Notes under the pieces: generated by a model
What the model saw: only the letters and a program-made list of their open reading frames with translations
What the model was told of the DNA's origin: nothing
Database searches by the model: none
Made by a program: the position numbers and the translations under genes
Virus record (IMG/VR): IMGVR_UViG_3300017989_000443
Coordinates: 1 to 23,751 of that record
Strand: one strand, 5' to 3'
Source: a virus
DNA length: 23,751 nucleotides
Shown: positions 1 to 4,078 of the stretch, piece after piece
Layout of the letters: each line of letters opens with the position of its first letter
Numbering within the stretch: position 1 is the stretch's first letter

Positions 1-197
1 GCCAGAGGTGCGGTATAGACAAACGCACGGAAGAAGGCGTAAAGGCAAATTTTCACGTCCATCATATTGTTGCATTTTCTGTGAAAGAACTTCGCTGCGA
101 ATTATCAAATCTCGTTTTGCTTTGCCGAAAATGCCATCGCTGGGTTCATAGCAAGAAAAACATCAATAGTGAGTTTATCAAAGAGGCTCTCCCATGA
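1..197 (+). CDS. HNH endonuclease, 3' end only (5' truncated by window edge)
   Basis: The first complete codon is at position 3 and the frame stays open to TGA at 195-197. The visible 64 residues carry a Cys-Gly-Ile knuckle near the edge, then HVHHIVAF, a Glu and Asn-Leu (ELSNLVLLC), and CRKCHRWVH. This is the His-His / Asn / His core of an HNH nuclease with the Cys pairs that usually bind a structural zinc. HNH proteins of this kind are common in tailed phages, where they nick or cut DNA and often act with terminase in packaging. Here the gene is on the early strand, far from terminase in this window, although the two could be neighbours if the genome is circular or permuted. The stop overlaps the next ATG (ATGA at 194-197), which suggests translational coupling. 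The N-terminus is outside the window. Confidence 0.85.
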   Translation, partial: QRCGIDKRTEEGVKANFHVHHIVAFSVKELRCELSNLVLLCRKCHRWVHSKKNINSEFIKEALP

Positions 198-364
198 ACG
201 ACTGGCAACTCTGGCAGCAAAAAGAAAAGCAGGCCCCCAAGCGCCCGCCCGGAAAGGATCCGCGTCATGTGGAATGCCTACGGCAAGCGCGAAGGCAGCA
301 CGTGCAAAAAATGCACACACCTACAGCGTGTCCGCTACCACGACAAACGCTACCTCAAATGTGA
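194..364 (+). CDS. short ORF, probable N-terminal part of a frameshifted Cys-rich phage protein
   Basis: The ATG at 194 overlaps the HNH stop as ATGA, the same coupling seen throughout this operon. The frame starts MNDWQLWQQKEKQAPK and reads through KRPPGKDPRHV before becoming low-information sequence and ending at TGA 362-364. The first 25 or so residues look coding; the remainder overlaps the better-supported Cys-rich ORF at 267-452 in another frame. Small phage proteins of the downstream type, as I recall them, carry a DPRV-x-x-x-x-YG segment just before the first Cys pair. The two frames together would rebuild this as DPR + VMWNAYG. I therefore suspect this is the 5' half of one gene broken by a 2-base change, but a genuine 56-residue peptide cannot be excluded. 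Confidence 0.4.
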   Translation: MNDWQLWQQKEKQAPKRPPGKDPRHVECLRQARRQHVQKMHTPTACPLPRQTLPQM

Positions 365-452
365 CCTCACCGAATGGACGCACGGCCCCGGCACCGATTG
401 GCGCGCCGGATGGACCGCCTGCGGCAAATACCAGGAGGCAACCGAAGCATGA
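267..452 (+). CDS. small Cys-rich (putative zinc-binding) phage protein
   Basis: The ORF encodes 61 residues from the first ATG in frame and ends at TGA 450-452, which overlaps the next start as ATGA. It contains a CKKC pair, a basic stretch (RVRYHDKRYLKC), then Cys-Asp-Leu, and a terminal THGPGTDWRAGWTACGKY segment. The four cysteines suggest one zinc site. I recognise this arrangement from small uncharacterised proteins of tailed phages; no function is known to me. An AAAGGA element (253-258) lies 8 bases before the ATG, so internal initiation is possible. Alternatively the true start is 194 in another frame, with a 2-base lesion near the CGCG run at 261-264. Confidence 0.7.
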   Translation: MWNAYGKREGSTCKKCTHLQRVRYHDKRYLKCDLTEWTHGPGTDWRAGWTACGKYQEATEA

Positions 453-772
453 CCAAATACCGCGCCAAACCCACCACCATTGCAGGCATCCGCTTTGCCA
501 GCAGAGCCGAAGCCAACCGCTACCTGGAACTCTCCCTTCTGCAGAAAGCGGGAGAGATCGCCAGCCTGCAAACCCACCCCCGTTTCACCGTGTGGCAGCA
601 CGGAAAGGAGAAGATCATCTACGAAGCAGACTTTAGCTACTACGAAGACGGCCAGCAGGTCGTGGAAGACGTGAAAGGCGGAAAGGGTACGCAGACCGCC
701 GTATTCAAACTCAAAGCCCGCATGTTCAAAGCCATGTACCCAGATATCCGCTTTGTCATCGTGGAGAGATAA
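449..772 (+). CDS. DUF1064 family protein (PD-(D/E)XK-like nuclease)
   Basis: I chose the ATG at 449, which overlaps the previous stop (ATGA) and has AGGAGG at 433-438. A longer reading from 374 is possible but overlaps the preceding gene and lacks family similarity. The 107-residue product follows the DUF1064 pattern: a short basic N-terminus, GIRFASRAEANRYLEL near residues 13-28, LLQKAGEI, then YEADFSYYEDGQQVVEDVKG and a C-terminal KLKARMFKAMYPDIRF. The spaced Glu, Asp and ED-x-K residues match the catalytic layout of PD-(D/E)XK nucleases. DUF1064 proteins are widespread in phage replication and recombination regions and are thought to resolve branched DNA, though I do not know of direct biochemical proof. 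Family call is firm; enzymatic role is inference. Confidence 0.88.
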   Translation: MTKYRAKPTTIAGIRFASRAEANRYLELSLLQKAGEIASLQTHPRFTVWQHGKEKIIYEADFSYYEDGQQVVEDVKGGKGTQTAVFKLKARMFKAMYPDIRFVIVER

Positions 773-774
773 CC

Positions 775-969
775 ATGCCCGAACCCACCGTCATCCAATG
801 CGAATACGGCGAAGTGCCGCAAGGCACATACGCACTCATTCCCAGAATAGACCTGCAAACCGCCGTCAAGCGCTTTCAGAACTGGCAGCGCACCAAAAAC
901 GCGCCCTTGCCGCAAACCGTCTATCAAACCAAACTCGGCTTCTACTTCCCCCTGGAGGAACAAGAATGA
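775..969 (+). CDS. hypothetical phage protein, 64 residues
   Basis: The ATG at 775 is two bases after the DUF1064 stop, with GGAGAG at 762-767 as ribosome site. The product is soluble-looking with no Cys pairs or membrane segment. It begins MPEPTVIQCEYGEVPQGTY and ends with an acidic PLEEQE. Its TGA at 967-969 overlaps the next ATG (ATGA), which supports a real translated gene in the operon. I do not recognise a family. Confidence 0.65.
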   Translation: MPEPTVIQCEYGEVPQGTYALIPRIDLQTAVKRFQNWQRTKNAPLPQTVYQTKLGFYFPLEEQE

Positions 970-1094
970 CCTGGATCGTCATCGCATCAATCATCTTTTT
1001 CGGTATCTGCACCTGCCTGCTCGCCATCGCCCTGTGCAAAGCCGCCGCAAGCGCAGATCGTCACATCCGGGAAGCGCTCGGAGAAGACGAATAA
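966..1094 (+). CDS. small single-pass membrane peptide, 42 residues
   Basis: Translation starts at ATG 966, overlapping the previous stop, with GGAGGA at 955-960 giving good spacing. Residues 2-25 are a continuous hydrophobic segment (WIVIASIIFFGICTCLLAIALC) followed by a basic then acidic tail. It should sit in the inner membrane with a short cytoplasmic C-terminus. Phage early regions often carry such peptides, and roles range from superinfection exclusion to host membrane modulation; nothing here decides between them. It is the last gene before the structured non-coding leader at 1095-1207. Confidence 0.55.
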   Translation: MTWIVIASIIFFGICTCLLAIALCKAAASADRHIREALGEDE

Positions 1095-1107
1095 TTATTG
1101 TCCGCCC

Positions 1108-1187
1108 GCTCCCTGCCCCGGCGAAAGCCGAAGGCGGAAATCTACCCAAAGGAGAAGGGCCTAAACCTGCATCGTGGGGCAGGGAGC
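1108..1187 (+). promoter_or_regulatory. candidate structured RNA leader with 12-bp closing stem
   Basis: In the 113-base gap between stop 1094 and ATG 1208, bases 1108-1119 (GCTCCCTGCCCC) are the exact reverse complement of 1176-1187 (GGGGCAGGGAGC). Just inside the 5' arm lies CGGC-GAAA-GCCG (1119-1130), a 4-bp stem with a GNRA tetraloop. An AGGC at about 1131-1135 can pair with GCCT at 1159-1163. The closing stem ends 20 bases before the next start, and GAGG at about 1200-1203 serves as ribosome site. An ATTTT run follows the 3' arm. This could be a cis-regulatory leader, a processed small RNA or a structured spacer. It does not match any riboswitch or ribozyme consensus that I can recall with confidence. 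Confidence 0.45.
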
Positions 1188-1207
1188 ATTTTAGAAAGCG
1201 AGGAATT

Positions 1208-1459
1208 ATGAAACATTGCGTAAATTGCGGTACATCGCTCGAAGGATACAACAACCGGGCAAAGTATTGCCGTGCTCAGGAATGCCAGCGGGCACGCTAC
1301 CGCAAGAATAAAGAAAACTGGGTAAAAGATAACCCCGAACACTGGAAGAAGATGCAAAGGCGGTATAACGCAAAGTATCACCGCCTGCACCGTGCGCCCC
1401 GTTTGCGCATCGTCATCGATGAAAACCGCTGCTTGCCCATCAGGAGATCTCATGCGTAA
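1208..1459 (+). CDS. zinc-ribbon protein with basic helical tail
   Basis: I chose ATG 1208 because it follows GAGG and begins the recognisable fold: MKHCVNCGTSLEGYNNRAKY, then C-x4-C (CRAQEC). The four cysteines make a treble-clef or zinc-ribbon knuckle of the kind often seen in small phage proteins and at the N-termini of some HNH proteins. The remainder (QRARYRKNKENW, KKMQRRYNAKYHR) is strongly basic and predicted helical, suggesting nucleic-acid contact. Reading further upstream in frame would cross the structured leader and is unlikely. The length is 83 residues and the stop overlaps the next gene by eight bases. Function is unknown. Confidence 0.7.
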   Translation: MKHCVNCGTSLEGYNNRAKYCRAQECQRARYRKNKENWVKDNPEHWKKMQRRYNAKYHRLHRAPRLRIVIDENRCLPIRRSHA

Positions 1460-1676
1460 ACCAAACCCCAACAATCCCCGCCCCGCTGAAATCCTCCAAT
1501 TCATCACAGACTACCGCCGCTTGAAAGGCTTTGCCCCGTCCATCCGTGAAATGGCAGAGCATCTCAACACAAGCACGTCACTCGTTGACTATTATCTCAG
1601 GCGGCTCGAAAATCAAGGCCGCATCCGCCGTGATCCTGGAATAGCCAGGTCAATCGTCATCCTGGAAGGAGCGTAA
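1452..1676 (+). CDS. LexA-type winged-helix DNA-binding protein without protease domain
   Basis: AGGAG at 1443-1447 precedes ATG 1452. The 74-residue product is almost entirely a LexA N-terminal domain: EILQFITDYRRLKGFAPSIR, then EMAEHLNTSTSLVDYYLRRL and the wing ENQGRIRRDPGIARSI. In LexA this fold binds operator half-sites. The C-terminal S24 autoprotease and dimerisation domain is absent, so the protein cannot self-cleave in response to RecA. It could occupy host or phage SOS-box-like operators as a constitutive binder, or need a partner to dimerise. Domain identification is strong; regulatory target is unknown. Confidence 0.82.
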   Translation: MRKPNPNNPRPAEILQFITDYRRLKGFAPSIREMAEHLNTSTSLVDYYLRRLENQGRIRRDPGIARSIVILEGA

Positions 1677-1677
1677 C

Positions 1678-1764
1678 GTGGAAACCTTGAAATACGTAGC
1701 CGTTGCGCTCGCCTGGGCAATGCTGATCGTATCAATCTGGAAGGAATATAAAGATGCTCGCTAA
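1678..1764 (+). CDS. very small membrane peptide, 28 residues, GTG start
   Basis: A GTG at 1678 lies six bases after AAGGAG (1666-1671), and the frame reads METLKYVAVALAWAMLIVSI followed by WKEYKDAR and TAA. Residues 5-20 are hydrophobic with a basic/acidic C-terminus, typical of a single-pass inner-membrane peptide. The good ribosome site and the overlap with the next small gene support expression, but length alone makes the call tentative. Role unknown. Confidence 0.45.
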   Translation: METLKYVAVALAWAMLIVSIWKEYKDAR

Positions 1765-1852
1765 TCTTCAACCCCTGCACATCTTCTTGCTGCTCGTGAT
1801 TTGCGCCGTGCTGCTCATCTGGTTCTTCGAATGGCTGGAGGAGCGCAAATGA
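1754..1852 (+). CDS. very small membrane peptide, 32 residues
   Basis: ATG 1754 lies within the end of the preceding peptide gene and follows AAGGA at 1741-1745. The product MLANLQPLHIFLLLVICAVL continues LIWFFEWLEERK, so residues 8-25 form a clear membrane helix with an acidic/basic end. Its TGA overlaps the next ATG (ATGA at 1849-1852). Two consecutive single-helix peptides are reminiscent of paired lysis or membrane modulators, but the early location argues against lysis and I cannot assign a function. Confidence 0.5.
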   Translation: MLANLQPLHIFLLLVICAVLLIWFFEWLEERK

Positions 1853-2025
1853 GCGAACAAATCAGCACAAATAGCTGGTACTGCCAGAAATGCGGCACCT
1901 GGGTACCTGCTGGAACCTATCACGTTTGCGGTCAATCCCCGGTGCAAACCTACCGGATCGACAAACAAGACCGCATCATCGAATTATTGGAGAAAATACT
2001 TGCCGAATTGAAGAGGAGAAAATGA
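1849..2025 (+). CDS. small zinc-knuckle protein with C-terminal helix
   Basis: ATG 1849 is coupled to the previous stop and preceded by GGAGG (1837-1841). The 58 residues contain WYCQKCGTWVPAGTYHVC, giving CxxC and a third Cys with a nearby His, a rubredoxin-like or zinc-ribbon half. A charged helix follows (DRIIELLEKILAELKRRK), suited to dimerisation. The product resembles small phage proteins with a zinc knuckle plus a coiled coil. No function is known. Confidence 0.65.
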   Translation: MSEQISTNSWYCQKCGTWVPAGTYHVCGQSPVQTYRIDKQDRIIELLEKILAELKRRK

Positions 2026-2336
2026 GAGAAGCAAAAATATCAGATCGCATCATGAAGGCGCTTGACCTTGCCATTACCGCTCAGGTTGGTGTTACCCTGG
2101 ACTATCATCAAACCATCCACCTTTGGCGCTGGATTGAGTTGACCGGCAAAGACCTGGACGAACGTGACGCCCTCCGCGCCGAGAACGAGCGACTGCGAGG
2201 ATTGCTTAGGGATAGTTTGTACGTTTGCATTGCCTATGCTCGTGATAATCCTGTACACACAATAAAGGGTGTGTCTCACGATCCGAGCGGAGTGCATCGA
2301 CTTATGGATTTGATAAAGGAGGCGATAGATGACTAA
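2022..2336 (+). CDS. hypothetical phage protein with short coiled coil, 104 residues
   Basis: GAGGAG at 2013-2018 precedes ATG 2022, which overlaps the previous stop. The middle has a heptad-like charged stretch (DERDALRAENERLRGLLRDS), predicted to be a short coiled coil. The C-terminal third is acidic and ends KEAIDD. The same LRAEN-x-RL motif recurs in the next gene, so the two proteins may pair through their helices. I do not recognise a family. Confidence 0.65.
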   Translation: MREAKISDRIMKALDLAITAQVGVTLDYHQTIHLWRWIELTGKDLDERDALRAENERLRGLLRDSLYVCIAYARDNPVHTIKGVSHDPSGVHRLMDLIKEAIDD

Positions 2337-2859
2337 CATCACCCCCGCCCTGATCGCCAGCCTGCGGGAGTTGGCGAGTAAGGCGACGCCGAGGCTGTGG
2401 GTAAACATGGATGATGATACGTTTTTCGGGCAAATTCGGGCAATTGGCGAAGATGACGATAATTTTGAGCTGATAGCCGAGATGCCAGAACTAGACGACC
2501 GAACGGCAGACTTTGACTACATCGAGGCCGCCGCCAACCACCTGCCTGACCTGCTGGACGAGGTGGAGCGGTTGCAAATTGAGATAAATATCCTCATGCG
2601 TGATGGAACGTATAAGGCGCTAGAGGATGAAAACAACAAGCTCCGCGCCGAGAATAAGCGGCTGCAAAAAGACCTCCAAAGCGAAGAAGCCTGGGCACAG
2701 CAGTACTTCAAACTCTGGCAAGAGGCGCTGCTCATGAAAGCTGAACTCGAAGCGCGCACCTACAGCGTCAACCGTGACGAAACCGTAGACTTCTTCTGCG
2801 GAGAATGCGGGTACGATGCCCCTAACCATTCTGAAAAGTGTAAATTCTATAAACCGTGA
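2329..2859 (+). CDS. Ead/Ea22-like coiled-coil protein with C-terminal Cys motif
   Basis: AAGGAGG (2316-2322) precedes ATG 2329, which overlaps the previous gene by eight bases. Residues 1-80 match the general Ead/Ea22-like pattern seen in lambdoid early regions: an LRELASKATPRLW start, an acidic middle (MDDDTFFGQIRAIGEDDD), and FDYIEAAANHLPDLLDEVER. Residues 80-145 form a long coiled coil (NNKLRAENKRLQKDLQSEE). The C-terminus adds a four-ligand-like knuckle, CGECGYDAPNHSEKC. Ea22 proteins are non-essential accessory products with no clear biochemical role. The Cys knuckle is an addition I do not associate with the usual family. Confidence 0.65.
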   Translation: MTNITPALIASLRELASKATPRLWVNMDDDTFFGQIRAIGEDDDNFELIAEMPELDDRTADFDYIEAAANHLPDLLDEVERLQIEINILMRDGTYKALEDENNKLRAENKRLQKDLQSEEAWAQQYFKLWQEALLMKAELEARTYSVNRDETVDFFCGECGYDAPNHSEKCKFYKP

Positions 2860-3137
2860 CCTCTGACACCTTCAACCGCAACCACCTGCGCAAAGAACTG
2901 CGCAAAGACCTGATCGAAGCCGGTATCCTGCTCAAAGCAGCCCGGCTTCGTAAAGGAATCCAAAAGAAAGACATCGCCGCCAGGCTCCAGGTGTCAGAAC
3001 TCACCGTCTGGCGCATCGAAAACGGCTATCCATGCAGCCAGATCAACATCCTCTACGAATACGCCGCTATCGTGAACGCCGCCGTTCACCTGCGCGTATT
3101 CGTGCCCTTACCCAAAATCAACAGGAAACAACCATGA
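2856..3137 (+). CDS. XRE-type helix-turn-helix protein
   Basis: There is no ATG at the start of this 93-residue frame; the GTG at 2856 overlaps the previous stop (GTGA) and is the only plausible initiator, with a weak ribosome site. After a basic helix (RKELRKDLIEAGILLKAARL) comes RKGIQKKDIAARLQVSELTV and WRIENGYPC, a standard XRE helix-turn-helix with the recognition helix at SELTVWRIENG. The C-terminal part is short and hydrophobic (YAAIVNAAVHLRVFVPL). It could be a small repressor or antirepressor. It is encoded in the same direction as the early genes and no divergent promoter is visible beside it, unlike a classic immunity repressor. Confidence 0.72.
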   Translation: MTSDTFNRNHLRKELRKDLIEAGILLKAARLRKGIQKKDIAARLQVSELTVWRIENGYPCSQINILYEYAAIVNAAVHLRVFVPLPKINRKQP

Positions 3138-3355
3138 TCCTTGTCGAAATCGAAACCCCCGAAAACCTGCCAAACAGCGAGCGCCACGTCTCCATCCCAG
3201 CCGATACCCTGCGCGAAGCCCTCGCCCTGCTCAAAATCAATTACGTCATGGAGCGCATCAACCTTGAACGCGTGTTCTATTCCCGTTCAGACCAGCGCTA
3301 CTGGTTCGCCTTATCCGGGAACGCGAATGCCCGAAAAACAGAATTGCAGGCATAA
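3134..3355 (+). CDS. hypothetical phage protein, 73 residues
   Basis: ATG 3134 overlaps the preceding TGA, and AGGAAA lies at 3122-3127. The sequence starts MILVEIETPENLPNSERHVS and has a short helix (DTLREALALLKINYVMERI) then an aromatic strand (RVFYSRSDQRYWFALSG). It appears to be a small alpha/beta fold. It overlaps the next gene by 29 bases. I do not recognise a family. Confidence 0.6.
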   Translation: MILVEIETPENLPNSERHVSIPADTLREALALLKINYVMERINLERVFYSRSDQRYWFALSGNANARKTELQA

Positions 3356-3548
3356 CCTCACAGAAAGCGAACTGGCCATCCTGCAAATGCTGGTTTGCGG
3401 GCAGGCTTATAAATCCATCGCCTACCAGCGCGGCGTCAATCTGCGCACCGTGTACGCGCACATGGCAAACGTGCGCTCAAAGCTCGGTGCGCATTCCAAC
3501 GCTCAAGCCGTTGCCATCGCCGTGCATCTTCGCCTTGTCAGGGTATAA
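3327..3548 (+). CDS. LuxR-type (GerE) helix-turn-helix protein, first of a tandem pair
   Basis: From ATG 3327 the 73 residues form almost only a GerE domain: LTESELAILQMLVCGQAYKS, IAYQRGVNLRTVYAHMANVR and SKLGAHSNAQAVAIAVHL. The family consensus pieces are an acidic residue after L-T, G-x-x-x-K-x-I-A, the TV-x-x-H recognition helix and K-L-G. There is no receiver, autoinducer-binding or sigma-like domain. Stand-alone GerE proteins usually act as DNA-bound transcription regulators. Placed at the distal end of the early operon facing the late genes, it could be an activator of late transcription, which is inference. No strong ribosome site is visible (GGGAACG only). Confidence 0.78.
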   Translation: MPEKQNCRHNLTESELAILQMLVCGQAYKSIAYQRGVNLRTVYAHMANVRSKLGAHSNAQAVAIAVHLRLVRV

Positions 3549-3550
3549 CC

Positions 3551-3775
3551 ATGCTATCGAAAAGAGAAAAAACAATCCTCACCTGGATCGCTTGCGGATA
3601 TTCTTACAAATCGATCGCCGCCGCCCTCAACATTCACTACAAAACCGTCACCATCCACATGAAAAACATCCGCAAAAAACTAGCCTGCACCAATGCGCAG
3701 GCTGAAGAATACGCCATAAGAACCGGGTTGCTCGATCCTCGCAATTTGAAGCCGCCTTATCCTGCGCCGCCGTAG
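3551..3775 (+). CDS. LuxR-type (GerE) helix-turn-helix protein, second of a tandem pair
   Basis: This gene starts two bases after its neighbour's stop and encodes 74 residues: LSKREKTILTWIACGYSYKS, IAAALNIHYKTVTIHMKNIR, KKLACTNAQAEEYAIRTGLL. The YKSIA, TV-x-x-HM-x-N-x-R and KL-x-x-x-x-NAQA positions are shared with the upstream protein, so the pair are probably paralogues from a local duplication. The recognition-helix residues differ (NLRTVYAHM versus HYKTVTIHM), suggesting different DNA targets or a heterodimer. The proline-rich tail (LKPPYPAPP) is unusual. It is the last plus-strand gene, and its stop lies three bases from the end of the convergent late operon. Confidence 0.8.
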   Translation: MLSKREKTILTWIACGYSYKSIAAALNIHYKTVTIHMKNIRKKLACTNAQAEEYAIRTGLLDPRNLKPPYPAPP

Positions 3776-3778
3776 CGC

Positions 3779-4078
3779 CTATTCCGCCGTAATCAGCGCA
3801 TACGAGCTGATCGTATTGCCCTCAATCACCGCCGCACAGGTCAGGCGGTAGGTTTTCCCCGCCGTCAGGCCGTAAACAATCGGAGTAGTCACCTCATCAT
3901 CGGTCACGCTTGCGCTCCCGTCCAGGGTATCATCACTCACATCCACCCCGCCGGAAACATCATAAACCGTCACCTCCGGGCTTGCCGGCGTGCCAATCGC
4001 CGCAAAGTCGAACACATACGCAATCCGCTCATCAGAGCCTTGCGTCAACGGGCTTTCAATCGCTTCTCTAACGCTCAT
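3779..4078 (-). CDS. small fibre-region structural protein, Ig/FN3-like
   Basis: The 99-residue product starts MSVREAIESPLTQGSDERIA and contains alternating beta-strand sequence ending YGLTAGKTYRLTCAAVIEGN. The G-L-T-A-G-K-T-Y-R-L motif resembles the F/G strand region of fibronectin- or Ig-like phage modules. Small proteins of this type are frequently encoded beside tail or head fibre genes. Its ATG overlaps the stop of the 837-residue fibre (ATGA), so it is the last gene of the late operon and likely an accessory of that fibre. The family cannot be named with certainty. Confidence 0.65.
   Translation of the reverse strand: MSVREAIESPLTQGSDERIAYVFDFAAIGTPASPEVTVYDVSGGVDVSDDTLDGSASVTDDEVTTPIVYGLTAGKTYRLTCAAVIEGNTISSYALITAE

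Noticed and set aside
1108-1191. The long inverted repeat read as an intrinsic terminator
   Set aside because: The arms are 56 bases apart and only ATTTT follows; a terminator would need a compact stem and a longer T run. I list it as a structured leader instead.
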